Position numbers and translations under genes: made by a program
Notes under the pieces: model-generated
What the model saw: the letters and a program-made list of their open reading frames with translations, nothing else
The model's database searches: none
Told to the model about the DNA's origin: nothing
DNA from: JASLPR01 sp964496475
GTDB lineage: Bacteria; Chloroflexota; UBA11872; VXNJ01
Assembly (NCBI GenBank): GCA_964496475.1
Contig: CAZBZS010000051.1
Location: 1 to 17,783, forward strand
DNA: 17,783 nucleotides
Direction: 5' to 3'
Part shown: in pieces, positions 1 to 6,708 of the stretch
How positions within the stretch are numbered: the first letter of the stretch is position 1
Layout of the letters: each line of letters begins with the position of its first letter

Positions 1-691
1 GTTTCCCGGGGACATTTTCTACCTGCACTCGAGACTGCTGGAGCGGGCGGCGCGGATGAGCCCGGACGTCGGCGGCGGCAGCCTGACGGCGTTGCCGGTG
101 ATCGAGACTCAGGAAGGCGATCTGACAACGTACGTGCCGACGAATGTTATTTCGATCACGGATGGCCAGATCTACGTGGAGCCAGACCTTTTCAACACGG
201 GCAACCGACCGGCGGTGAACGTGGGGCTGTCGGTGTCGCGGGTGGGCGGGGACGCGCAGTCGCAGGCGATGCGGGCGGTGGCGGGGGGATTGCGCCTGGA
301 CCTGGCGCAGTACCGGGAGGTGGCGGCATTCGCGCAATTCGGTTCGGACCTGGACGCCTCGACGCGGCGGCAACTGGACCGGGGCGAGCGCCTGATGGAG
401 ATATTGAAGCAGGGTCAGTACGAACCGCAGCCGGTGGCGGATCAGGTGATTTCGATCCGCTGCGGCACGTCGGGAGCAGCGGACGGGCTGCCGATCGAGG
501 ATACGACTCGGTTCCTGGCGGAAGTGCTGGAATACATGCGATCGAGTCACGGGGAGCTTGTGGAAGTGATCGTGGAGACGGGAAGGCTGGAAGACGACGA
601 TCTGGAAAAACTGGACGCGGCGTTGACATCGTTCCGGCAAGATCACTTCCTGGCGAGCGAAACGGTGCCGGCGCCGGCCGAGGCAGACTAG
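1..691 (+). CDS. atpA: F1F0 ATP synthase subunit alpha, C-terminal part (5' end outside window)
   Basis: This is the alpha subunit of the F1 catalytic head, which alternates with beta in the hexamer and binds non-catalytic nucleotide. The reading frame is open from base 2, and about 229 residues are visible. A full alpha subunit is roughly 500 residues, so a little under half is present. Visible family motifs are the FYLHSRLLERAA stretch, GGGSLTALPVIETQ, PTNVISITDGQI, and VGLSVSRVGG, which carries the arginine finger reaching into the neighbouring beta site. The C-terminal helical domain follows (LDLAQYREVAAFAQFGSDLD). An internal ATG at 56 lies inside conserved sequence and is not the start. 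The TAG stop at 689-691 overlaps the AGGAG Shine-Dalgarno of atpG, so the two are translationally coupled. Identification is secure. Confidence 0.97.
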   Translation, partial: FPGDIFYLHSRLLERAARMSPDVGGGSLTALPVIETQEGDLTTYVPTNVISITDGQIYVEPDLFNTGNRPAVNVGLSVSRVGGDAQSQAMRAVAGGLRLDLAQYREVAAFAQFGSDLDASTRRQLDRGERLMEILKQGQYEPQPVADQVISIRCGTSGAADGLPIEDTTRFLAEVLEYMRSSHGELVEVIVETGRLEDDDLEKLDAALTSFRQDHFLASETVPAPAEAD

Positions 692-700
692 GAGCGTCCG

Positions 701-1605
701 TTGCCCAGCGCCCGGGATACCCGTAATCGCATAAAAGGGGTGGAAAGCACGCGACAGATCACGCGCGCGATGCAGCTGGTAGCGACGTCGAAGATGAATC
801 GGGCACAGGAAGCGGCGCGGGCGACGCGACCGTACGCAGACAAGATCGCGGATGTACTGCAGGACCTGTCGCAGGCAATCCCTTCGGACGAGGGTGTGCA
901 CCCTCTATTTGAAACGAGGCGGGAGCGAAATGTGGCGCTGGTGGTGCTGTCGACGGCGCTCGCGCTGTTGGCGCTGTTGATGTCCTNNNNNNNNNNGGAG
1001 CGCTGAACACAAATGTGGCCAGGCGAGCGTTGGAATTCGCGCACGAGGCGAACTCCGAGGAAGAAGAGGCGGAAATTTCGATGGTGGGGGTGGGGAAGGT
1101 GGGCATCCGCATGCTTGGACGGTCGCTGCCGGTAGTGGCGAGTTTCACAGAGCTATCTGACCGGCCGCGGATAACTGACGTGATGCCGATCGCGCGGCTG
1201 GTGGTGGATGGCTTCGAGAGCCGAGAATTTGACGCCGTTCACGTGGTCTACCCGGATTTCGTGAACACGCTGACGCAGCGGCCGGAACATGTGCGGCTGC
1301 TGCCAGTCACGCGACCCGAAGCGCTGGAAGCGGGCGAGCGGAGACCGGATTACATATATGAACCCAGCGCGGAGACGGTATTGAACATGCTGCTACCGCG
1401 GTACGTGGAGATGTATCTGTACCGGCTGGTGCTGGAGACGGCGGCGAGCGAACACAGCGCGCGGATGGTGGCGATGCGCAACGCGACGGATAACGCGTCG
1501 GACCTGATAGATGAACTTACGCTGGACTACAACCGCCAGCGCCAGGCTTCAATCACGAATGAAATGATCGACATCGCGGCCGGGGCCAACGCCCTGTCGC
1601 AATAA
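701..1605 (+). CDS. atpG: F1F0 ATP synthase subunit gamma, interrupted by an assembly gap
   Basis: This is the central rotor shaft of F1. The start is TTG at 701, because AGGAG at 690-694 sits 6 bases upstream and the first residues (RNRIKGVESTRQITRAMQLV) are the conserved N-terminal helix. The left part reads normally to ...NVALVVLST (residue 85). The right part resumes in another frame at 997 with GALNTNVARRALEF and continues to the conserved C-terminal helix (RMVAMRNATDNA..., RQASITNEMIDIAAGANAL). Family sequences normally bridge the break with about five residues (D-R-G-L-A type). The intact protein would therefore be about 292 residues, a normal length. The frame change comes from the ten Ns and an aberrant stretch before them. 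It is an assembly defect and not a pseudogene. atpD follows after 17 bases. Confidence 0.95.
956..986 (+). other. Aberrant contig end inside atpG
   Basis: These 31 bases translate in the atpG frame as A-L-A-L-L-A-L-L-M-S, where every gamma subunit should read a D-R-G-L-x-G-type motif. The stretch contains a perfect tandem 9-mer, GCGCTGTTG at 962-970 and 971-979. GCGCTG recurs just after the gap at 1000-1005. I infer a misassembled or chimeric contig end, not biology. Confidence 0.7.
987..996. other. Assembly gap (10 N)
   Basis: A run of ten Ns joins two contigs inside atpG. The reading frame differs on the two sides, so ten is probably a placeholder length. If the 31 aberrant bases to its left are discarded, about 15 bases are needed to restore the family sequence. 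Confidence 0.99.
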
Positions 1606-1622
1606 GGGGAGATTAGCTGCTG

Positions 1623-3029
1623 ATGGCAACCGGGCGAATCGCACAGATTATCGGGGCGGTGGTGGATGTTGAGTTCGAGCCGGAGGGTCTGCCCGGGCTG
1701 TTTAACGCCCTGGAGGTCGACAAGCCGGGTACGGAGGAGACGATCACGCTTGAAGTACAGCAGCACATTGGAAACAGCTGGGTGCGCTGCATCGCGATGA
1801 CGCCGACGGAAGGGCTGCGGCGCGGGCTGGCGGTGGAGGATACGGGAGACTCGGTGCTGGTGCCGGTGGGGCCAGAGACGCTGGGTCGGGTGTTCGACGT
1901 GACAGGCAAGGTGGTGGACGGCGGCGAGGAGGTAGTGGCGAAGAAGCGCTACCCCATTCACCGAACGGCTCCGACGGTTCAGGAGCAGACGACCTCGACG
2001 GAGATGTTCGCGACAGGGTTGAAGGTGATCGATCTGATAGCGCCGTTCACAAGGGGGGGAAAGACGGGCGTGTTCGGAGGGGCAGGGGTGGGGAAGACGA
2101 TCATGATCATGGAGCTGATCAACAACGTGGCGAAGACGTATGGCGGGTACTCGGTGTTCTGCGGAGTGGGAGAACGGACGCGGGAGGGCACGCAACTGAT
2201 CGGAGAAATGCACGAGGCGGGGGTGATGGACAACACGGTGATGGTGTTCGGGCAGATGAACGAGTCGCCGGGGGCGCGCCTGCGAGTGGCACTGGCGGGT
2301 CTGTCGATGGCGGAGTATTTCCGGGATGAGGAAGGGCAGGATCTGCTGCTCTTCATCGACAATATTTTCCGCTTTTCGATGGCGGGCTCGGAAGTATCGG
2401 CGCTGCTGGGGCGGATGCCATCGGCGGTGGGCTACCAGCCGACGCTGGGTTCGGAGATGGGCCAGTTGCAGGAGCGGATTACGTCTACGAAGTCGGGCTC
2501 GATCACGTCGCTGCAGGCTATTTACGTGCCTGCGGACGACTACACGGACCCGGCGCCGGTGGCGACGTTCGCCCACCTGGACGCAACGATCCGGCTGGAG
2601 CGCTCGATCGTTGACCGGGGAATCTACCCGGCAGTGGACCCGCTAACGTCGACGTCGCGAATTTTGGACCCGCGGGTGGTGGGGGAGGATCATTACCGGG
2701 TGGCGCGGGAAGTGCAGCAGGTGTTGCAGCGCTACAAGGATCTACAGGATATCATCGCGATTCTGGGAATCGAGGAGCTATCGGAGGAGGACCGCCTGAC
2801 GGTGTCGCGTGCGCGCAAGATCGAGCGCTTCCTGTCGCAACCGATGAACGTGGCGGAGACGTTCACGGGGATGGAGGGCACGACGGTGCCGGTGGACGAC
2901 ACGGTGCGTGGATTCGCGGAAATCCTGGCGGGCGATCACGATGACCTGCCGGAGCAGGCGTTCTACATGGTGGGCACGATTGAGGACGCGGTGACGAAGG
3001 CGGAGGGAATGCGGGAGGAGGTCGCCTAG
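1623..3029 (+). CDS. atpD: F1F0 ATP synthase subunit beta
   Basis: This is the catalytic subunit of F1, making ATP from ADP and phosphate, and it has 468 residues, normal for the family. The Walker A loop GGAGVGKT is at residues 152-159, GERTREG at 183-189 contains the catalytic glutamate, and Walker B LLLFIDNIFR is at 241-250. The DDYTDPAPVATFAHLDA segment is at about 305-321. The C-terminal domain carries EELSEED, the lever that contacts gamma and epsilon, followed by RFLSQPMNVAETFTG. ATG at 1623 is chosen because the family begins there (GRIAQIIGAVVDVEF). AGGGGAG at 1605-1611 is a Shine-Dalgarno with a rather long 11-base spacer, and two in-frame CTG codons lie directly before the ATG. It belongs to the atp operon. 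Identification is certain. Confidence 0.99.
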   Translation: MATGRIAQIIGAVVDVEFEPEGLPGLFNALEVDKPGTEETITLEVQQHIGNSWVRCIAMTPTEGLRRGLAVEDTGDSVLVPVGPETLGRVFDVTGKVVDGGEEVVAKKRYPIHRTAPTVQEQTTSTEMFATGLKVIDLIAPFTRGGKTGVFGGAGVGKTIMIMELINNVAKTYGGYSVFCGVGERTREGTQLIGEMHEAGVMDNTVMVFGQMNESPGARLRVALAGLSMAEYFRDEEGQDLLLFIDNIFRFSMAGSEVSALLGRMPSAVGYQPTLGSEMGQLQERITSTKSGSITSLQAIYVPADDYTDPAPVATFAHLDATIRLERSIVDRGIYPAVDPLTSTSRILDPRVVGEDHYRVAREVQQVLQRYKDLQDIIAILGIEELSEEDRLTVSRARKIERFLSQPMNVAETFTGMEGTTVPVDDTVRGFAEILAGDHDDLPEQAFYMVGTIEDAVTKAEGMREEVA

Positions 3030-3043
3030 GTAATGGCGACTGG

Positions 3044-3049
3044 TAGACT
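3044..3049 (+). promoter_or_regulatory. Putative -10 box (TAGACT) for leaderless atpC transcript
   Basis: GGTAGACTG occupies 3042-3050 in the 29-base atpD-atpC spacer. TAGACT fits the TANNNT -10 pattern known from leaderless genes in other phyla and ends 9 bases before the atpC ATG. No Shine-Dalgarno is present before atpC. The same 9-mer precedes two other ATGs in the window. No -35 hexamer is recognisable. Confidence 0.45.
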
Positions 3050-3058
3050 GCGAAACCC

Positions 3059-3469
3059 ATGGCAAAACTGACGATTGAGCTGGTAACGCCGGAGCGCCAC
3101 GTCCTGGCCGAGGAGGACGTGGATGTGGTGATCGCACCGGGAATTGAGGGGGAGCTGGCGGTATTGCCGCAGCACGCGCCGCTGGTGACGGAGTTACGCC
3201 CCGGAGTGATAGTTTTGAGGCGCGCTGGTGAGGAAGAGATATTGGCGGTCAGCGGTGGATTCCTGGAAGTGCTGGGGGACACGGTGACGGTGCTGGCGGA
3301 TACCTCGGAGCGATCGGACGATATCGACCTCGAACGGGCGCAGGAGGCGCGCGATCGCGCCCTAGAGGCGATGGACATGACGATGACTCCGTCGGAGGTT
3401 CTGGAGGCGCGCATAACGTTGCTGCGGGCGCTGGCGAGGATAAGGGCCGCCCGGCGCCGGAGAAGATAG
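3059..3469 (+). CDS. atpC: F1F0 ATP synthase subunit epsilon
   Basis: This is the rotor-associated epsilon subunit, which links gamma to the c-ring and can inhibit ATP hydrolysis. It has 136 residues, usual for the family. The N-terminal beta-sandwich shows LTIELVTPERHVLAEEDVD, PGIEGELAVLPQHAPLVTEL and SGGFLEVLGDTVTVLAD. A two-helix C-terminal domain follows and ends in a very basic tail (RIRAARRRRR). The ATG at 3059 gives the standard start, MAKLTIELVTP. Unlike atpG and atpD, it has no Shine-Dalgarno and is preceded by GGTAGACTG at 3042-3050, suggesting its own leaderless transcript inside the operon. murA starts 6 bases after its stop. Confidence 0.97.
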   Translation: MAKLTIELVTPERHVLAEEDVDVVIAPGIEGELAVLPQHAPLVTELRPGVIVLRRAGEEEILAVSGGFLEVLGDTVTVLADTSERSDDIDLERAQEARDRALEAMDMTMTPSEVLEARITLLRALARIRAARRRRR

Positions 3470-3475
3470 GCCGCG

Positions 3476-4804
3476 GTGGCGGGTATCGCAACGAGCGGCC
3501 GGGCGGCCGTCGGGGTACCGAATAAGCTCATCGTAAAGGGCGCGGACCGACTGAGCGGTCAATTCCGGGTGCCGGGCGCCAAGAACGCGGTTCTGCCGAT
3601 GATTGCGGCGGCCCTCCTCACGGATGAGACGTGCCATCTGAGCAACGTACCGGTGATCGAGGACGTGGAGCTGATGGTGGAGCTGGTGCAGCGGCTGGGA
3701 GCGGAGGTGGAGTATGACCGGGCGGAGCGGACGATGGCGATAACGGCGGACCGGGTCACGAGTTACGAACCGGACGCGGAGATGGTGAACGTGATGCGGG
3801 CGTCGTTCCTGGTGGCGGGCCCGTTGTTGACGCGATTCGGCCAGTTCCGGTGCGTGCATCCGGGCGGCTGCGATCTGGGCGTCCGCCCGGTGAACGTTGA
3901 CGTGCAGGGGTTTCGGGCGATGGGGGCGGCGGTGGAGACGGAGCGTTCCAGCTACGTGGCGACGGCGCCGGCGCGGCTGCGAGGAACGCGCATCTACCTG
4001 GATTATCCGAGCCACACGGGGACCGAGGACCTAGTGATGGCGGCGTGCCTGGCGGAAGGGACGACGACGATCGTACATGCGTCGCGTGAGCCGGAGGTTC
4101 TGGACCTGGTGGTTTTCTTGAGGTCGATGGGGGCGCGAATCCGGGGCGAGGGCACGAGCATCATCGAGGTAGTGGGTCGGGAGAAGCTTCACGGAAGCGG
4201 TCACCACGTGCTGCCGGACCGGCTGGTGGCGGGTACGTTTGCGATCGCGGTTACGATGTGCGGCGGTGAGGTGGAGCTGATGGACGCGAATCCGGAGGAT
4301 CTGGAACCGGTGCTGCACAAGTTGCGCGAGGTGGGAGCCGAAATTGGGCAAAGCGATGAGTGCGTGTCGATAAAGTCCGGCGGAAGGTTGATGGCGGCGG
4401 AAGTGCAGAGCATGCCGCATCCGGGGTTTCCGACGGACAAGCAGGCCGAGATGGCGGCGCTCCTGACGCAGGCGGAGGGTGAGAGCGTGGTGGTGGAACG
4501 GGTGTTCGACAGGCGGTTTGGTTATGCGAAGGCGCTGCGGAAATTGGGGGCTGCAATCAAGGTGGAAGGCACGCGGGCGGTGATTCGCGGTCCTCGCCAG
4601 CTGCAGGGGGCGGCGCTGCGAGCGGGAAACGATCTGCGCTCGGGAGCGGCGATGATCCTGGCGGGGCTGGTGGCCTCGGGCGACACCACGATCGATGAGG
4701 CGCGATACATCCATCGAGGCTATGAAGACCTGGCGGGTGACCTGGTGCAACTGGGAGCGAGCATCGAGGTCGCGGGCACGGTCGAATCCCGGATTTCGGG
4801 CTAA
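3476..4804 (+). CDS. murA: UDP-N-acetylglucosamine 1-carboxyvinyltransferase
   Basis: MurA transfers enolpyruvate from PEP to UDP-GlcNAc, the first committed step of peptidoglycan synthesis in the cytosol. The protein has 442 residues. The catalytic cysteine is Cys132 in PGGCDLGVRP, so the fosfomycin-sensitive cysteine form is present rather than the aspartate variant. Other family positions seen are Lys36-Asn37 (GAKNAVLP), Asp321 in GFPTDKQAE and Arg388 in DLRSGAAMILAG. GTG at 3476 is the only usable start, since the atpC stop lies in the same frame at 3467-3469. It adds about 15 residues before the usual NKLIVKGADRLSG start. GGAGA at 3459-3463 is a distant Shine-Dalgarno. The gene is 6 bases after atpC and 15 before mreB, so co-transcription is likely. 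The atp-murA-mreB/mbl neighbourhood resembles that of Bacillus. Confidence 0.97.
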   Translation: MAGIATSGRAAVGVPNKLIVKGADRLSGQFRVPGAKNAVLPMIAAALLTDETCHLSNVPVIEDVELMVELVQRLGAEVEYDRAERTMAITADRVTSYEPDAEMVNVMRASFLVAGPLLTRFGQFRCVHPGGCDLGVRPVNVDVQGFRAMGAAVETERSSYVATAPARLRGTRIYLDYPSHTGTEDLVMAACLAEGTTTIVHASREPEVLDLVVFLRSMGARIRGEGTSIIEVVGREKLHGSGHHVLPDRLVAGTFAIAVTMCGGEVELMDANPEDLEPVLHKLREVGAEIGQSDECVSIKSGGRLMAAEVQSMPHPGFPTDKQAEMAALLTQAEGESVVVERVFDRRFGYAKALRKLGAAIKVEGTRAVIRGPRQLQGAALRAGNDLRSGAAMILAGLVASGDTTIDEARYIHRGYEDLAGDLVQLGASIEVAGTVESRISG

Positions 4805-4819
4805 CCGGGTCTCCTGCGT

Positions 4820-5833
4820 TTGTCTCTGTTTGGACCTCGCCAGCTCGGGGTGGACCTGGGCACGGCCAATGTGGTGGTTTATGCCCGGGGCAGAGGCATC
4901 GTGATCAGCGAGCCGTCGGTGGTGGCGGTGAGCATGCCGAACCACGAGATACAGGCGGTGGGACGGGCGGCGCGGGAGATGGTGGGGCGCACGCCGGGGA
5001 GTATTAGAGTCATGCGGCCGATGCGGGAAGGGGTGATTGCGGATTACGTAGTGACGGAGGCGATGCTTCGCTATTTCATCGAGCGGGTGTGCGGACGATT
5101 TCGACTATTTCAGCCGGAGATGATGATCGCGGTGCCGACGGGGGTGACGGGGGTGGAGCGACGGGCGGTTACCGACGCGGCGGTGGCGGCCGGTTGCAAA
5201 TCCGCGGCGCTGATAGCGGAGCCGCTGGCGGCGGCGATCGGGGCGAGGGTGCCGATCTCAGCACCTTCGGGAAATATGATCATCAATGTGGGCGGGGGGA
5301 CGACCGAAATCGCGGTGATATCGCTGAATGACATTGTGGTGTCGAACTCGATCCGAACGGCCGGCAACAAAATCGACAGCGCGATCTCGAATTACATCCG
5401 CCGTCAGTACAACCTGCTGATCGGGGATCCTACGGCGGAAGAGATCAAGATCACGATTGGCAGCGCGATGCAGATGGATGAGGCGATCCCGATGGAGGTG
5501 CGGGGGCGAGATCAGGTGGCTGGCCTACCGCGGACGGTGACGGTGACGTCGGACGAGGTTACGGGAGCAATCCACGATCCGGTTTCTTCGATCATCCGGG
5601 GGGTGAAGTCGGTGCTGGAAAAAACGCCGCCCGAACTAGCGGCGGACATCATCGACAAGGGGATGGTGATGACGGGTGGCGGGAGTCTGTTGCGGAATCT
5701 GGATACCTTCCTATCGGAAGAGACAGGCATCCCGTGCCACATCGCCGATCAGCCGCTGATGTGCGTCGCCCTGGGCACGGGGATCGCGCTGGAGCATTTC
5801 GAGGTCCTGCGGAAGGTGCTGATTCCCAGGTAG
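4820..5833 (+). CDS. mreB: Rod shape-determining actin homologue, MreB/Mbl type
   Basis: MreB is a membrane-bound, actin-like ATPase filament that guides elongation-phase peptidoglycan synthesis. The 337 residues are full length. Phosphate-1 is LGVDLGTANVVVY (residues 9-21). The conserved glutamate lies in LIAEPLAAAIG (Glu134). Phosphate-2 reads IINVGGGTTEIAVIS (154-168), with Asn156 where the family normally has Asp (VDIGGGTTE). The adenosine motif MTGGGSLLRNL is at about 284-294. TTG at 4820 is the start: the murA stop is in frame at 4802, and only a CTG at 4814 is an alternative. No clear Shine-Dalgarno is visible, so expression may depend on coupling to murA, 15 bases upstream. Because it sits beside murA it corresponds in position to Bacillus mbl. 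Whether this genome has another MreB cannot be seen. Confidence 0.95.
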   Translation: MSLFGPRQLGVDLGTANVVVYARGRGIVISEPSVVAVSMPNHEIQAVGRAAREMVGRTPGSIRVMRPMREGVIADYVVTEAMLRYFIERVCGRFRLFQPEMMIAVPTGVTGVERRAVTDAAVAAGCKSAALIAEPLAAAIGARVPISAPSGNMIINVGGGTTEIAVISLNDIVVSNSIRTAGNKIDSAISNYIRRQYNLLIGDPTAEEIKITIGSAMQMDEAIPMEVRGRDQVAGLPRTVTVTSDEVTGAIHDPVSSIIRGVKSVLEKTPPELAADIIDKGMVMTGGGSLLRNLDTFLSEETGIPCHIADQPLMCVALGTGIALEHFEVLRKVLIPR

Positions 5834-5919
5834 GACTTATCGCTGCACCGGCGGTTGCGGAGAGATAGGGACGGTTCCGGGAAGGTTTGGCCTGTTGTTA
5901 TCTCCGGGCGGCCGGCTTG

Positions 5920-6483
5920 CTAGCGGCCGTTGGCGATCAGGGAGAAGAATTCGGCCCGGGTGGAGGGGTTGTTGCGGAAAGCGCCGCGGGTGACGGTGGT
6001 CATCATGACGGAACCGGGCTTTTTGATGCCGCGCATGGTCATGCAGAGGTGCTCGGCCTCGATCCGCACGGCAACTCCACGGGGTTCGAGAACCCGCTCG
6101 ATGTTGTCGGCGATCTCGCAGGTGAGCCGTTCCTGGATCTGGGGCCGGCGCGACAAGATGTCCACCAACCGGGCGAGTTTGCTGAGTCCGACAACACAAT
6201 CCCGGGGGATGTAGGCGACGTCGGCCCGGCCGGCGAAAGGCAGGAGGTGGTGCTCGCACATGGAGTGGAAGGGAATGTCCCGGACGACGATCATCTCGTC
6301 GAGGGGCTGGTTGAAGGTGGTGGAGAGGACGGCGGCGGGATCTTCGTCGAGGCCGGAGAAGACTTCTGCGTACATGCGTGCGACGCGGTCCGGGGTCTCC
6401 CGCAACCCCTCTCGGGTAGGGTCTTCACCGATGGCGGACAGGATGGTGCTGACGGCGTCGGCTATCTGGTGTTTGTTGTCCAA
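5920..6483 (-). CDS. folE: GTP cyclohydrolase I
   Basis: FolE converts GTP to 7,8-dihydroneopterin triphosphate, the entry step to tetrahydrofolate and, in many bacteria, to queuosine. The 187 residues are a typical short bacterial form. Zinc ligands are Cys76 and His79 in HSMCEHHLLPF and Cys147 in EHLCMTMRG. The fold motifs GLSKLARLVDIL, DPTREGLRETPDRVARM and the C-terminal NPSTRAEFFSLI are all present. The start is TTG at 6483-6481, supported by GGGAG at 6490-6494 with a 6-base spacer. The gene is convergent with mreB (86-base gap) and divergent from the ABC permease. A possible -10 TAAAAT lies about 50 bases upstream. folB, which acts later in the same pathway, is also in this window but not adjacent. 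Confidence 0.97.
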   Translation of the reverse strand: MDNKHQIADAVSTILSAIGEDPTREGLRETPDRVARMYAEVFSGLDEDPAAVLSTTFNQPLDEMIVVRDIPFHSMCEHHLLPFAGRADVAYIPRDCVVGLSKLARLVDILSRRPQIQERLTCEIADNIERVLEPRGVAVRIEAEHLCMTMRGIKKPGSVMMTTVTRGAFRNNPSTRAEFFSLIANGR

Positions 6484-6534
6484 GGTTGTCTCCCGATCTG
6501 GCGCGGCATTGAGCCAGCGCCGGGGCGAAGGGGA

Positions 6535-6540
6535 ATTTTA
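6535..6540 (-). promoter_or_regulatory. Possible -10 box (TAAAAT) for folE
   Basis: TAAAAT on the minus strand stands out in a very GC-rich spacer and lies about 50 bases before the folE TTG. This would give a leader of roughly 45 bases containing the GGGAG site. No convincing -35 sequence is seen 16-18 bases further upstream. Confidence 0.3.
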
Positions 6541-6696
6541 CATGGGCGCAGCGGCGGGTGGATGTTGGTTGGCTCACTCTTTGGGTGGGTGCAGGACCCG
6601 TGCCGATCGAAGCGGAAAGTAACTGAGCTTCCGTGTTTCCGATCAATAGTCGCGAATGGGTGCGAGAAAGTTGCGGAGGGGGCATGCGGGAGTGGG

Positions 6697-6702
6697 TAGA
6701 CT
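6697..6702 (+). promoter_or_regulatory. Putative -10 box (TAGACT) for leaderless ABC permease transcript
   Basis: GGTAGACTG at 6695-6703 is identical to the sites before atpC and folB. TAGACT ends 6 bases before the ATG at 6709, the distance expected if transcription begins at the start codon. No Shine-Dalgarno is positioned for this ATG. TTGCGG at 6671-6676 is a poor, badly spaced -35 candidate. Confidence 0.5.
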
Positions 6703-6708
6703 GGCCCG

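Larger units (their letters stand above)
6484..6708. promoter_or_regulatory. Divergent intergenic spacer, folE / ABC permease
   Basis: This 225-base spacer between divergent genes must hold promoters for both. For folE, the minus strand has GGGAG near its start and TAAAAT at 6535-6540. For the permease, the plus strand ends in GGTAGACTG directly before the ATG. A weak bulged inverted repeat (CGGAAAG ... CTTCCG, 6613-6633) lies between them and could be a regulator site, though it is short. I see no ORF or RNA gene here. Confidence 0.6.

Noticed and set aside
192..629. Long minus-strand open frame opposite atpA, and similar long antisense frames opposite atpD, murA and the ABC permease
   Set aside because: Proline-, arginine- and serine-rich shadow translations of GC-rich coding DNA, with no family motif.
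4788..4809. CCCGG...CCGGG inverted repeat across the murA stop
   Set aside because: A five-pair stem with a 12-base loop and no T-run; murA and mreB are more likely co-transcribed.
5858..5906. Possible terminator between mreB and folE: CGGAG-AG-ATA pairing with TATCTCCG
   Set aside because: The stem is 8 pairs with a two-base bulge and a loop of about 31 bases, with no T-run on either strand. It is too weak to call.
5909..5927. GGCCG...CGGCC inverted repeat at the folE 3' end
   Set aside because: Only 5 pairs in very GC-rich sequence and no T-tract; expected by chance.
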